From assembly GCF_031880315.1 (NCBI RefSeq), contig NZ_CP134771.1, forward strand, positions 3,096,001-3,160,000: a DNA stretch of 64,000 nt, given 5' to 3'. The stretch's first letter is position 1, and each line of letters begins with the position of its first letter. Below the pieces are notes generated by a model. It was not told the DNA's origin and did no database searches. It saw nothing but the letters and a program-made list of their open reading frames with translations. Shown here piece after piece: positions 47,489-56,166 of this stretch. The translations under genes and the position numbers were made by a program. The stretch comes from Pseudomonas baltica. GTDB taxonomy: Bacteria > Pseudomonadota > Gammaproteobacteria > Pseudomonadales > Pseudomonadaceae.

Positions 47489-48355
47489 TTAGCGCACACC
47501 GAGCTCGCGGATCGACTCCTTGAGGTTCTCGAAGTCGTAGTCTGACAGGCCGACGTAGTCCAGGACCAGCGCCGAGATGGCATTCCATTCATGGTCCTCC
47601 GCCTGGTTGCCCAGCACCCGGTGGGACGCGCAGATATGCTCGGCCATTTTCAGCACGGCAAGGAGGTTCTTGAGTGGAATGTCACGTGGTGATTGATCGC
47701 GGAAAATCGCCAGGGCGTTGTGGTGATTGGCGATGGCATCACTGACATGCTCCGGCAGGCGCCAGGACTTGGCCGTGTAGTAACCGACCACCGAGTGGTT
47801 GGTATTGAACACCTGGTTCTCGGTGTCGACCACGCGGAACTCGCCGTTGGTGCTGGCATAGGCCTGCTCCAACACGCTCATGTAATCCGGAAAACGCTTG
47901 AGCATCAGCGGAATCCCGCAATCGTGGAACAGCCCCAGCGCATAGGCCTCGTCCACCGCCTGGGAGCCGATACGCTTGGCCAGGGTGAGGCAGGTCATGG
48001 CGACGTCCTGGGCTGTATCCCAGAAACGGTTGAGGGTCACGATGGTCTCGTCGCTCATCTCGCCCTTGATCGATTGCGCATTGATCAGGTTGATGACCGA
48101 ACGACTGCCGAGCAGATTCACCGCACGCTGGATCGAAGCGATCTTGTTGGTCAGCCCGTAATGCGGCGAATTGACGATTTTGAGCAGCGCGCCGGACAAG
48201 CCAGGGTCCTGAGCGATCAGACGAGCGATCGCTTCGAGATCCGGGTCGGGCATGTACTGCTCCATCTGCAGGTCGACCATGATCTGCGGTTGTGGCGGCA
48301 CGCTGATGCCTTGCAGGGCCTGCTGGATCTGCTCGGCGGAAAGCTCTTGGGACAT
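47489..48355 (-). CDS. HDOD domain protein
   Basis: The product is 288 residues, nearly all an HDOD domain: SVPPQPQIMVDLQMEQ, DPDLEAIARLIAQDPGLSGALLKIVNSPHYGL, IQRAVNLLGSRSVINLI and ALGLFHDCGIPLML. HDOD proteins lack most HD-phosphohydrolase ligands and act as signalling or regulatory proteins. No second domain is present. The frame is open 76 codons upstream of 48355, but that part has no family likeness. The ribosome site at 48355 is weak (AGAG). Confidence 0.88.
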   Translation of the reverse strand: MSQELSAEQIQQALQGISVPPQPQIMVDLQMEQYMPDPDLEAIARLIAQDPGLSGALLKIVNSPHYGLTNKIASIQRAVNLLGSRSVINLINAQSIKGEMSDETIVTLNRFWDTAQDVAMTCLTLAKRIGSQAVDEAYALGLFHDCGIPLMLKRFPDYMSVLEQAYASTNGEFRVVDTENQVFNTNHSVVGYYTAKSWRLPEHVSDAIANHHNALAIFRDQSPRDIPLKNLLAVLKMAEHICASHRVLGNQAEDHEWNAISALVLDYVGLSDYDFENLKESIRELGVR

Positions 48356-48479
48356 TGGTACGTACTCTGGGCTGAGTAAAGATTCTACTCCCGCCGAAGG
48401 CGGATCGGGCAACCGCCGGGCAATCGGCGTCAAAATTTCATCTCTGCATCTACACTTGCGGGTTCCGTGCCAACTGCTC

Positions 48480-48557
48480 GGGCCTTTTGCGCGCAAGCTC
48501 GCTCCCACAGATTGAAACGTAGGCAAGCGGGAGCAAGGCTTGCCCACGAACAGGCCC
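48480..48557. repeat. BIME (inverted REP pair)
   Basis: GGGCCTTTTGCGCGCAAGC... (48480-48508) is mirrored by GCGGGAGCAAGGCTTGCCCACGAACAGGCCC (48527-48557). It lies in the divergent gap between the HDOD gene and rlmI. Confidence 0.75.
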
Positions 48558-48646
48558 GCACAGACATCGGAGGGCCAACGCATGAATGGTCATCCCCCGC
48601 CTCGCCCTACAAGGTATACTCCCGCTCTTTTTTCCGGAGCGACGTC

Positions 48647-49843
48647 ATGTCCCTGCCCAGCCTTCGCCTCAAAGTCAACGCCGATCGCCGGCTGCGCAAC
48701 GGTCACCTGTGGATCTACAGCAACGAGATCGACGTCGCCGCCACCCCCCTGCAAGGTTTCGTCGCCGGCGACCAGGCCATCCTCGAATCGGCGACCGGCA
48801 AACCGATCGCCGTGGTCGCCATGAGCCCCAAAAACCTCATCTGCGCCCGCGTGCTGTCCCGCGATGCCAAGCTGCCGCTCGACAAGTCACTGCTGGTCCA
48901 CCGCCTCAACGTTGCCCTGTCGTTGCGCGATCGCTTGTTCGACAAGCCGTTCTACCGCCTGGTCTACGGCGATTCCGACTTGCTGCCGGGCTTGGTGGTC
49001 GACCGCTTCGGCGACATCCTGGTGGTCCAGTTGGCCTCGCCGACCATGGAACGCCACAAGGACGACGTCCTGGCCGCCCTGATACAGGTGCTCAAGCCGA
49101 GCGGCGTGCTGTTCAAGAACGACTCGGCCGCCCGCGACGCCGAAGACCTGCCGCGTTACGTCGAAACCGTGTTCGGCGTGGTGCCGGAGTGGGTCGCCCT
49201 GGAAGAAAACGGCGTGAAGTTCGAAGCGCCGGTCATGACAGGCCAGAAAACCGGCTGGTTCTATGACCACCGCATGAACCGCGCGCGCTTGGCCCCCTAC
49301 GTCAAAGGCAAGCGCGTCCTCGACCTGTTCAGCTACATTGGCGGCTGGGGCATCCAAGCCGGTGCCTTCGGCGCCAGTGAAGTTTTCTGTGTGGATGCTT
49401 CGAGCTCCGCCCTCGACGGCGTCGAGCGCAACGCCGCCCTCAACGGCTTCGCCGAAAAAGTCACTTGCATGGAAGGCGATGTCTTCGAAGCCCTGCGCGA
49501 ACTGAAAGCCGGCGAAGAACGCTTCGACGTGATCGTCGCCGATCCGCCCGCCTTCATAAAACGCAAGAAAGACCTGAAGAATGGCGAAGGCGCCTACCGT
49601 CGCCTCAACGAGCAAGCCATGCGCCTGCTCAGCAAAGACGGCATCCTGGTCAGTGCCTCGTGCTCCATGCACCTGCCTGAAGACGACTTGCAAAACATCC
49701 TCCTGACCAGCGCCCGCCATCTGGACCGCAACATCCAGATCCTCGAAAGGGGCGGTCAGGGCCCGGATCACCCGGTGCATCCAGCGATCCCGGAGACGCG
49801 GTATATCAAGAGCATTACTTGCCGGTTGTTGCCTAATAGCTGA
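48647..49843 (+). CDS. rlmI: 23S rRNA (cytosine1962-C5)-methyltransferase
   Basis: The product is 398 residues. An N-terminal PUA domain (NGHLWIYSNEIDVA) is followed by the RlmI/RlmK Rossmann domain: VLDLFSYIGGWGIQAGAFGA (SAM), VADPPAFIKRKKDLKNGEGAYRRLN and the catalytic cysteine in VSASCSMHLPEDD. The ATG at 48647 has CGGAG seven bases upstream; the open frame is 60 codons longer through the BIME. A TATACT box at 48615-48620 could be its -10, but no -35 is seen. Confidence 0.95.
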   Translation: MSLPSLRLKVNADRRLRNGHLWIYSNEIDVAATPLQGFVAGDQAILESATGKPIAVVAMSPKNLICARVLSRDAKLPLDKSLLVHRLNVALSLRDRLFDKPFYRLVYGDSDLLPGLVVDRFGDILVVQLASPTMERHKDDVLAALIQVLKPSGVLFKNDSAARDAEDLPRYVETVFGVVPEWVALEENGVKFEAPVMTGQKTGWFYDHRMNRARLAPYVKGKRVLDLFSYIGGWGIQAGAFGASEVFCVDASSSALDGVERNAALNGFAEKVTCMEGDVFEALRELKAGEERFDVIVADPPAFIKRKKDLKNGEGAYRRLNEQAMRLLSKDGILVSASCSMHLPEDDLQNILLTSARHLDRNIQILERGGQGPDHPVHPAIPETRYIKSITCRLLPNS

Positions 49844-49856
49844 GTGAGATTAAGCG

Positions 49857-49879
49857 TGCAGCCCTGCAATGGGGCTGCA
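49857..49879 (+). terminator. Hairpin at the rlmI 3' end
   Basis: TGCAGCCC (49857-49864) pairs perfectly with GGGCTGCA (49872-49879), 14 bases after the rlmI stop. There is no clear T-run, so it may stabilise the 3' end rather than terminate by itself. Confidence 0.45.
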
Positions 49880-49952
49880 TGGCGTTCATTTGCGGGGTTC
49901 GGGCGCTTGCGCTTGGCTTGCCCTATCTTGCGCAGCCGAGCATAGACAAATC

Positions 49953-50045
49953 GATTGAAAACCCAGCATCTCTCCCTTTTTCGCCCCGTAGAAATGGGGT
50001 CGTCAGACTAATCCCACCCTCCTTTCGGATTCGTCCGATTTTTTT
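49953..50045 (+). ncRNA. Candidate small RNA between rlmI and mgtE
   Basis: A strong terminator lies at 50025-50045, 180 bases past the rlmI stop and after another hairpin. Upstream, TTGCCC (49918-49923) and CATAGA (49941-49946) are spaced 17 bases, a weak promoter, which would start an RNA of about 90 bases at about 49953. It would hold a short hairpin (CGCCCCGTAGAAATGGGGTCG) and a single-stranded C/T-rich stretch (CCCACCCTCCTTT) able to pair with ribosome-binding sites. No known family was recognised. The 356-base gap otherwise holds nothing I can name. Confidence 0.35.
50025..50045 (+). terminator. Strong intrinsic terminator
   Basis: TCGGA-TTCG-TCCGA followed by seven T bases (50039-50045). 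The TTCG tetraloop and T-run make it a classic plus-strand terminator. Confidence 0.85.
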
Positions 50046-50199
50046 GCGCGAGCCGCAGGCCTATTGGTCTGCGTCGGCCTTCAGAAAAGTGCTGCAAATG
50101 CTTAGGCAATGCATGAAACAGTGCCAAGACTTGTCTGGCTGGACCCGCCGATATCACCATACATCGGGGTAGCGAGGGGCTTACGCCCCACGCACGGAA

Positions 50200-51546
50200 T
50201 CACAGCTCCAACACGTACGAAGCAATCCCAAAATAAACCAGCACCCCCGCTGCATCCGCGATCGAAGTAATCAACGGACCGCTCGCCGTGGCCGGATCCA
50301 ACCGCAGTCGGCTGAGCAAAAACGGCAGGCTCATGCCAATCAAACTCCCCAGCAGCACAATGATCATCATGCTGCTGGCCACAATCACAGCGATGTCTAC
50401 GCCACCGCGCAGAATACCCAGCGAAGCCACCGCCACGGCCATGGTCACGCCCAACCCCAGGGCCACGGCACATTCGCGCCACAGCAGGCGCGCCCAGTCA
50501 CGCATCAGCACTTCCCCGGTAGCCAGCGCCCGCACCATCAAGGTCGCCGACTGCGCCCCGGCGTTGCCACCGCTGTCCACCAGCAATGGCAGGAAGAACA
50601 CCAACGCAATGTTCGACGCGATCACATCCTCGAACGCGGCGATGCCCGCCCCCGAGAACAGGTTGCCGAACACCAGCAGCACCAACCACAGCACGCGTTT
50701 GCGGTAGAGCAGGCTGACCGTGGCATTTTTCATGTTGCCGATGTGGGTGCCGATCAGGGCGCCTTTGTGGAAGTCTTCGGTGGCCTCCTCGACCACCACG
50801 TCCATGGCGTCGTCGCAGGTGACGATACCGACCAGTTGCCGCTGCGAGTTGACGATGGGTAACGCCAGCAGGTCGTACTGGTTGATCAGCCGTGCCACTT
50901 CCTCCTGGGTGACGTTGACCTGAGCGCTGATGATCTCGGTGTTCATCAGTTGCATCACGGCCCTGTCTGGCGTCGCGAGCACCAGCTCACGCAGTGACAG
51001 GGTGCCGAGCAGGCGGCGCTCGGCGTCCAGCACGTAGGTCTGATAGATGGTCTCGGCGTCGGCCGCTTCGCGGCGCAGGGCCTCGATGGCCTGGGCGGCC
51101 GTCAGGTGGGCCGCCACGGTGGAGTACTCGCTGGTCATCACTGCGCCAGCGCTACCCTGTGGATAACTGGCCAGCCGGCACAGGTCGTCGCGCTCTGCCT
51201 GGGCCAGGGCCGGCAGCAGCGTTGCGCGGCGTGGCAAATCGAAGCGGTTGTACAAATCGGCACGCTCATCTGCCGACATGGCGCCGATCAGGGCGGCCAA
51301 GGCCGCGCGAGGCATGTCCTGGGTGAGTTCGAACTGGCGTTCCAGCGGGAAGTAACCGAAGGCTTCGGCACGCTTTTCGAGTGGCAATTGCTGGAGGATC
51401 GGCAGGATCTGCTCGACCTCGAGCTGGTCGAGATAGCGAGCGATATCGGCAGACAGCAGTTGGCCAGCGACCTCCTTGGGGCGGGAATATTTCTCGTCTT
51501 GCAGGGCGGTGCGCAGCAGTTGGGTAAAGTTGAGGGCATTGATCAT
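50200..51546 (-). CDS. mgtE: MgtE-type magnesium transporter
   Basis: The product is 448 residues. The N-terminal superhelical MgtE domain runs to about 130. A CBS pair follows (VMTSEYSTVAAHLTAAQAI, VIVNSQ-type turn in LALPIVNSQRQLVGIVTCDD). Five helices form the channel, with the pore mark PLLVDSGGNAGAQSATLMVRALA. It imports Mg2+ and is gated by intracellular Mg2+ at the CBS domains. The ATG at 51546 has GGAG eight bases upstream; a start 15 codons earlier lies in the structured leader. The leader (about 160 bases) may form a switch that covers the ribosome site. Confidence 0.94.
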   Translation of the reverse strand: MINALNFTQLLRTALQDEKYSRPKEVAGQLLSADIARYLDQLEVEQILPILQQLPLEKRAEAFGYFPLERQFELTQDMPRAALAALIGAMSADERADLYNRFDLPRRATLLPALAQAERDDLCRLASYPQGSAGAVMTSEYSTVAAHLTAAQAIEALRREAADAETIYQTYVLDAERRLLGTLSLRELVLATPDRAVMQLMNTEIISAQVNVTQEEVARLINQYDLLALPIVNSQRQLVGIVTCDDAMDVVVEEATEDFHKGALIGTHIGNMKNATVSLLYRKRVLWLVLLVFGNLFSGAGIAAFEDVIASNIALVFFLPLLVDSGGNAGAQSATLMVRALATGEVLMRDWARLLWRECAVALGLGVTMAVAVASLGILRGGVDIAVIVASSMMIIVLLGSLIGMSLPFLLSRLRLDPATASGPLITSIADAAGVLVYFGIASYVLEL

Positions 51547-51554
51547 TGTTGTGT

Positions 51555-51625
51555 CTCCAGGCGCCCGCGGCAGCCTGGAGAGGCACGGCAAAGCCGGGTC
51601 AGCTCACAGGCAAACCTGCCGCGGG
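51555..51625 (-). promoter_or_regulatory. Structured mgtE leader that can hide the ribosome-binding site
   Basis: In the mRNA, CCAGGC (51578-51573) pairs with GCCTGG (51562-51557). The second arm includes the GG of the ribosome site GGAG (51558-51555), eight bases before the ATG. The ten-base loop with its closing base, CTGCCGCGGG (51573-51564), is perfectly complementary to CCCGCGGCAG further upstream (51625-51616). The two pairings would form a pseudoknot or compete. Complementarity is seen directly; a regulatory role is inferred. Confidence 0.45.
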
Positions 51626-51712
51626 GGCGGTCGGTGTCTTGGTTCTGGGCGAACTAAAACTGGGAAGGTCCATGGGTGCTTTTGGCTCTTGAACCGCACA
51701 TGCGGCGGCGGA

Positions 51713-51741
51713 ATATTAGGGGAGATAGCGGGCATTACCAA
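51713..51741 (-). promoter_or_regulatory. Candidate mgtE promoter
   Basis: TTGGTA (51741-51736) and TAATAT (51718-51713) on the minus strand are 17 bases apart, four of six matches each to the sigma-70 boxes. Transcription would start near 51706, leaving a leader of about 160 bases before mgtE. Confidence 0.4.
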
Positions 51742-52017
51742 CCGCAAAGGTATTGCGCGATGTGTTAGCGAATGTACCTGCCAATCGGGAGCTGCCATGA
51801 GAGACGGCCACGGGAGCGTTCCTTCCCGCGGCCAGGGGTGTAGAATCGAGCTATTCATCGCCAATCATCCCCCGGCGGGTTTATGAGCTCTGGCCGAGCA
51901 CGCGGCGATCCCGCAGTGTCACCGGCCTCATCCGGATCGTGGCCATCTGCCAGGCGATCGAGGACCAAGAGAAGCTCACTCCCTTGTTCATACCTGATTA
52001 GCCGACCGGAGTGCCCC

Positions 52018-53859
52018 ATGCCTGACTATCGTTCCAAGACCTCCACCCACGGCCGCAACATGGCCGGCGCCCGTGCCCTGTGGCGCGCTACCGGAATGAA
52101 GGACGACGATTTCAAGAAACCGATCATCGCCATCGCCAACTCGTTTACCCAGTTCGTGCCCGGCCACGTGCACCTTAAGGACCTCGGCCAACTGGTGGCC
52201 CGCGAGATCGAACGCGCCGGCGGTGTGGCCAAGGAATTCAACACCATCGCGGTCGACGACGGCATCGCCATGGGCCATGACGGCATGCTCTATTCGCTGC
52301 CGAGCCGCGAGATCATCGCCGATTCCGTCGAATACATGGTCAACGCCCACTGCGCCGACGCCATTGTGTGCATCTCCAACTGCGACAAGATCACCCCCGG
52401 CATGCTGATGGCCGCTCTGCGCCTGAACGTCCCGGTGATCTTCGTCTCCGGCGGCCCGATGGAAGCCGGCAAGACCAAGCTCGCCAGCCACGGCCTGGAC
52501 CTGGTCGACGCCATGGTCATCGCCGCCGACTCCACCGCCTCCGACGAAAAAGTCGCCGAGTACGAGCGCAGTGCGTGCCCGACCTGCGGTTCGTGCTCCG
52601 GCATGTTCACCGCCAACTCGATGAACTGCCTGGTCGAAGCGCTGGGCCTGGCACTGCCGGGCAACGGCTCGACGCTGGCCACCCACAGCGACCGCGAACA
52701 GCTGTTCCTGCAGGCCGGCCGTACCATCGTCGAGCTGTGCAAGCGTTACTACACCGAAAACGACGAATCGGTGCTGCCGCGCAATATCGCCAACTTCAAG
52801 GCGTTCGAGAACGCCATGACGCTGGACATCGCCATGGGCGGCTCGACCAACACCATCCTGCACTTGCTCGCTGCCGCTCAGGAAGCCGAGATCGACTTCG
52901 ACCTGCGCGACATCGACCGTTTGTCCCGCGGCGTGCCGCAACTGTGCAAGGTGGCGCCGAACATCCAGAAGTACCACATGGAAGACGTGCACCGCGCCGG
53001 CGGGATCTTCGCGATCCTCGGCTCGCTGGCCCGTGGCGGCCTGCTGCACACCGACCTGCCGACCGTGCACAGCCGCAGCATGGAAGAAGCCATCGCCAAA
53101 TGGGACATCACCCAGACCGACGATGAAGCCGTGCACCACTTCTTCAAGGCTGGCCCGGCAGGCATCCCGACCCAGACGGCGTTCAGCCAGTCGACCCGCT
53201 GGGACACCCTGGACGACGACCGTGAAAACGGCTGCATCCGCAGCGTCGAGCACGCCTATTCGCAAGAAGGTGGCCTGGCCGTGCTGTACGGCAACATCGC
53301 GCTGGATGGCTGCGTGGTCAAAACCGCGGGCGTCGACGAGTCGATCCACGTGTTCGAAGGCAACGCCAAGATCTTCGAAAGCCAGGACAGCGCCGTGCGC
53401 GGCATTCTGGCCGACGAAGTGAAGGCCGGTGACATCGTCATCATTCGCTACGAAGGCCCGAAAGGCGGCCCGGGCATGCAGGAAATGCTTTACCCGACGT
53501 CGTATCTGAAGTCCAAGGGCCTGGGCAAAGCCTGCGCCTTGCTGACCGACGGACGTTTCTCGGGCGGGACCTCGGGCCTGTCCATCGGCCATGCCTCGCC
53601 GGAAGCCGCAGCGGGCGGTGCCATCGGCCTGGTGCAGGACGGCGACAAGGTGCTGATCGACATCCCGAATCGTTCGATCAACCTGTTGATCAGCGACGAA
53701 GAACTGGCCGCGCGCCGGGTCGAGCAGGACAAAAAGGGCTGGAAGCCGGTGGAGAAGCGTCCGCGCAAAGTCACCACCGCCCTTAAGGCCTATGCCCTGC
53801 TGGCTACCAGCGCCGACAAGGGTGCAGTACGCAACAAGGCGATGCTTGACGGGTTGTAA
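52018..53859 (+). CDS. ilvD: Dihydroxy-acid dehydratase
   Basis: The product is 613 residues. It dehydrates dihydroxy-isovalerate and dihydroxy-methylvalerate in valine, isoleucine and leucine synthesis. Iron-sulfur and substrate motifs: [36 protein letters not shown] and the C-terminal [23 protein letters not shown]. The ATG at 52018 follows GGAG at six bases and gives the E. coli-type start [17 protein letters not shown]. The gap to the divergent mgtE (471 bases) holds both promoters; TAGAAT at 51841-51846 could be the ilvD -10, with a leader of about 165 bases. Confidence 0.97.
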   Translation: MPDYRSKTSTHGRNMAGARALWRATGMKDDDFKKPIIAIANSFTQFVPGHVHLKDLGQLVAREIERAGGVAKEFNTIAVDDGIAMGHDGMLYSLPSREIIADSVEYMVNAHCADAIVCISNCDKITPGMLMAALRLNVPVIFVSGGPMEAGKTKLASHGLDLVDAMVIAADSTASDEKVAEYERSACPTCGSCSGMFTANSMNCLVEALGLALPGNGSTLATHSDREQLFLQAGRTIVELCKRYYTENDESVLPRNIANFKAFENAMTLDIAMGGSTNTILHLLAAAQEAEIDFDLRDIDRLSRGVPQLCKVAPNIQKYHMEDVHRAGGIFAILGSLARGGLLHTDLPTVHSRSMEEAIAKWDITQTDDEAVHHFFKAGPAGIPTQTAFSQSTRWDTLDDDRENGCIRSVEHAYSQEGGLAVLYGNIALDGCVVKTAGVDESIHVFEGNAKIFESQDSAVRGILADEVKAGDIVIIRYEGPKGGPGMQEMLYPTSYLKSKGLGKACALLTDGRFSGGTSGLSIGHASPEAAAGGAIGLVQDGDKVLIDIPNRSINLLISDEELAARRVEQDKKGWKPVEKRPRKVTTALKAYALLATSADKGAVRNKAMLDGL

Positions 53860-53876
53860 GCGCTGAAGGTGTGGAG

Positions 53877-53902
53877 AATGCCCCGCAGGTCGGGGCATTT
53901 TC
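53877..53902 (+). terminator. Intrinsic terminator of ilvD
   Basis: AATGCCCCG (53877-53885) pairs perfectly with CGGGGCATT (53891-53899) around CAGGT, followed by TTT. It starts 18 bases after the ilvD stop. Confidence 0.85.
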
Positions 53903-54036
53903 ATGTCTGGGGGTTGGTGCTGGATCTGTTCGCGGCACTGCCAAATCCGATTCCTGACCCCGCTCCCCGACTCTGTTAGCATTTCCCGCTAGCCAGAGCG
54001 CCCGCAGAGGCGCTTGACCATCCCCTTGGAGCCATC

Positions 54037-55428
54037 ATGAATCTGCCCTTGTTCTTCAACCTGCTGGTATTCGCAGCCCTGCTGCTGGGCCTGCTGCAAA
54101 CCCGCCGCACCGATTGGAGCCTGGCCAAAAAGGTCCTGGTGGCGCTGATTCTCGGCGTGGTGTTCGGTGGCGCGCTGCATGCTATCTACGGCGACAACAG
54201 CCCTGTACTGAAAAGCACCATCGGCTGGCTCGATCTGGTGGGCAATGGCTACGTACAGCTGCTGCAAATGATCGTCATGCCGCTGATCTTCGCGTCCATT
54301 CTCAGCGCCGTGGCGCGCCTGCATAACGCCTCGTCTCTGGGCAAGATCAGCTTTCTGACCATCGGCACGCTGCTGTTCACTACCCTGATCGCAGCGCTGA
54401 TCGGTGTGGGGCTGACCAACCTGTTCGGCCTGACTGCCGAGGGCCTCGTGGCCGGCACCCAGGAAGTGGCGCGCATGCAGGCGCTGCAGAACAACTACGT
54501 CGACAAGGTCGCCGAAATCAACGTGCCGCAGTTGCTGCTGTCGTTCATTCCGCAGAACCCGGTGGCCGATCTGGCCCGCGCCAAGCCGACGTCCATCATC
54601 AGCGTGGTGATCTTTGCCGCCTTCCTCGGCGTCGCCGCCTTGCAACTGCTCAAGGACGACGCCGAAAAAGGCAATCGCGCGCTGGCGGCCATCGATGTGC
54701 TGCAGGCCTGGGTCATGCGCCTGGTACGCCTGGTCATGAAACTGACCCCCTACGGCGTGCTGGCCCTGATGACCAAGGTGGTGGCCGGCTCGAACCTGCA
54801 GGACATCATCAAACTGGGCAGCTTCGTGGTGGTGTCCTACATCGGCCTGGCGCTGATGTTCGGCGTGCACGGCCTGTTGCTGGCGCTGGCCGGCGTCAAT
54901 CCGCTGCGGTTTTTCCGCAAGGTCTGGCCGGTGCTGACGTTCGCCTTCACCAGCCGCTCGAGTGCCGCGACCATCCCGCTAAGCATCGAGGCGCAAACAC
55001 TGCGTTTGGGTATTCCGTCATCGATCGCCAGTTTCGCCGCTTCGTTTGGTGCGACCATCGGCCAGAACGGTTGCGCGGGCCTCTACCCGGCGATGCTGGC
55101 GGTCATGGTTGCGCCGACGGTGGGCATCAATCCGCTGGATCCGCTGTGGATCGCGACGCTGGTGGGCATCGTCACCCTGAGTTCGGCGGGCGTGGCAGGT
55201 GTTGGCGGCGGTGCGACCTTCGCGGCGCTGATCGTGCTGCCGGCGATGGGCCTGCCGGTGACCCTGGTGGCGCTGCTGATTTCGATCGAGCCGTTGATCG
55301 ACATGGGCCGTACAGCGTTGAACGTCAGTGGCTCGATGACCGCCGGGACCCTCACCAGCCAGATCCTCAAGCAGACGGATCAGGCGGTAATGCAGGCCGA
55401 TGAGCATGCACGGTTGGCGCAGGGGTGA
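54037..55428 (+). CDS. Dicarboxylate/amino acid:cation symporter, cystine-transporter (TcyP/YdjN) type
   Basis: The product is 463 residues with the DAACS fold of eight helices and two re-entrant loops. The conserved parts are [23 protein letters not shown], the serine-rich hairpin [37 protein letters not shown] (the TcyP form, where glutamate carriers have NMDGTA) and the final helix mark [11 protein letters not shown]. The GCAGLYPA form points to L-cystine uptake rather than C4-dicarboxylates. It is a single gene after the ilvD terminator and is followed by a BIME. Confidence 0.9.
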   Translation: MNLPLFFNLLVFAALLLGLLQTRRTDWSLAKKVLVALILGVVFGGALHAIYGDNSPVLKSTIGWLDLVGNGYVQLLQMIVMPLIFASILSAVARLHNASSLGKISFLTIGTLLFTTLIAALIGVGLTNLFGLTAEGLVAGTQEVARMQALQNNYVDKVAEINVPQLLLSFIPQNPVADLARAKPTSIISVVIFAAFLGVAALQLLKDDAEKGNRALAAIDVLQAWVMRLVRLVMKLTPYGVLALMTKVVAGSNLQDIIKLGSFVVVSYIGLALMFGVHGLLLALAGVNPLRFFRKVWPVLTFAFTSRSSAATIPLSIEAQTLRLGIPSSIASFAASFGATIGQNGCAGLYPAMLAVMVAPTVGINPLDPLWIATLVGIVTLSSAGVAGVGGGATFAALIVLPAMGLPVTLVALLISIEPLIDMGRTALNVSGSMTAGTLTSQILKQTDQAVMQADEHARLAQG

Positions 55429-55462
55429 CGTTCAGTTTTCAGTGAAAGTGGGGGGCAGGGCC

Positions 55463-55551
55463 GGCCTCTTCGCGGGCAAGCCCTGCTCCCGAACTGCAAG
55501 CAGACCCTGAGTCGTACACCTGCGGGAGCACAGCTTGCTGGCGAAGAGGCC
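55463..55551. repeat. BIME (inverted REP pair)
   Basis: GGCCTCTTCGCGGGCAAGCC... (from 55463) is mirrored by the arm ending GCTGGCGAAGAGGCC (55551). It lies between the symporter gene and the convergent folA, 18 bases from the folA stop. Confidence 0.8.
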
Positions 55552-55569
55552 CTAGAGTCGGCCCCGGAA

Positions 55570-56082
55570 TCAAACCCGCTCCCACACCTCAAAGTCGTAC
55601 GCCGGCTTGTCGTCGACAGCCGGATTTTCGACAGTCGACACCCGCTTCCACTGCGCCTCATCGAACGCCGGAAACCAGGCATCGCCTTCAGGCGTCAGCG
55701 CCACACGGGTCAGGTACAAGCGATCAGCGCGGGCCATGGCTAATTCATACAGCTGCGCGCCCCCAATCAGCATCACCTCGTCGCTGCCCTGCTCCAGTGC
55801 CCAGGCCTCGGCACGCACGATAGCGGCGTCCAGCGTCGGATAAACCTCGGCACCTTCGAGCTGCAGATCGGTCTGACGACTGACCACCAGATTCAAGCGT
55901 CCGGGCAACGGCCGCCCCAACGAATCCCAGGTCTTGCGGCCCATGATGATCGGCTTGCCGAGGGTGGTGGCCTTGAAGTATTTGAAATCCCCCGGCAGAT
56001 GCCAGGGCATGCGGTTGTCGATGCCGATCACGCGGTTCTGCGCGAGCGCGGCGATCAGGCTGAGAGGGAGAGATTTTTTCAT
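55570..56082 (-). CDS. folA: Dihydrofolate reductase
   Basis: The product is 170 residues, close to the 168 of P. aeruginosa. It reduces dihydrofolate with NADPH. Motifs: LIAALAQNRVIGIDNRMPWHLPGD (substrate loop with the acidic residue nearby), KPIIMGRKTWDSLGRPLPGR (NADPH) and EVMLIGGAQLYE. The open frame runs far upstream; an ATG 12 bases earlier (56094) is also possible. The folA promoter overlaps the start of the divergent DUF2868 gene. Confidence 0.95.
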   Translation of the reverse strand: MKKSLPLSLIAALAQNRVIGIDNRMPWHLPGDFKYFKATTLGKPIIMGRKTWDSLGRPLPGRLNLVVSRQTDLQLEGAEVYPTLDAAIVRAEAWALEQGSDEVMLIGGAQLYELAMARADRLYLTRVALTPEGDAWFPAFDEAQWKRVSTVENPAVDDKPAYDFEVWERV

Positions 56083-56166
56083 GGCGGCGAGCATAGCAGA
56101 GCCAGGACGCCGGATCAGCTCGGCTGGGGTATGCTCTTGGCAGATCGAACAGTACTGGAACCTTGC

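Noticed and set aside
51885..52000. A possible Ile/Val/Leu-rich leader peptide before ilvD (frame ending at TAG 51998-52000)
   Set aside because: The frame has no good start codon with a ribosome site, the branched-chain codons are not clustered as in known attenuators, and no terminator/antiterminator pair follows.
51883..52017. A longer ilvD start 45 codons upstream
   Set aside because: The extra residues do not resemble dihydroxy-acid dehydratases, while the ATG at 52018 has a proper GGAG and the family N-terminus.
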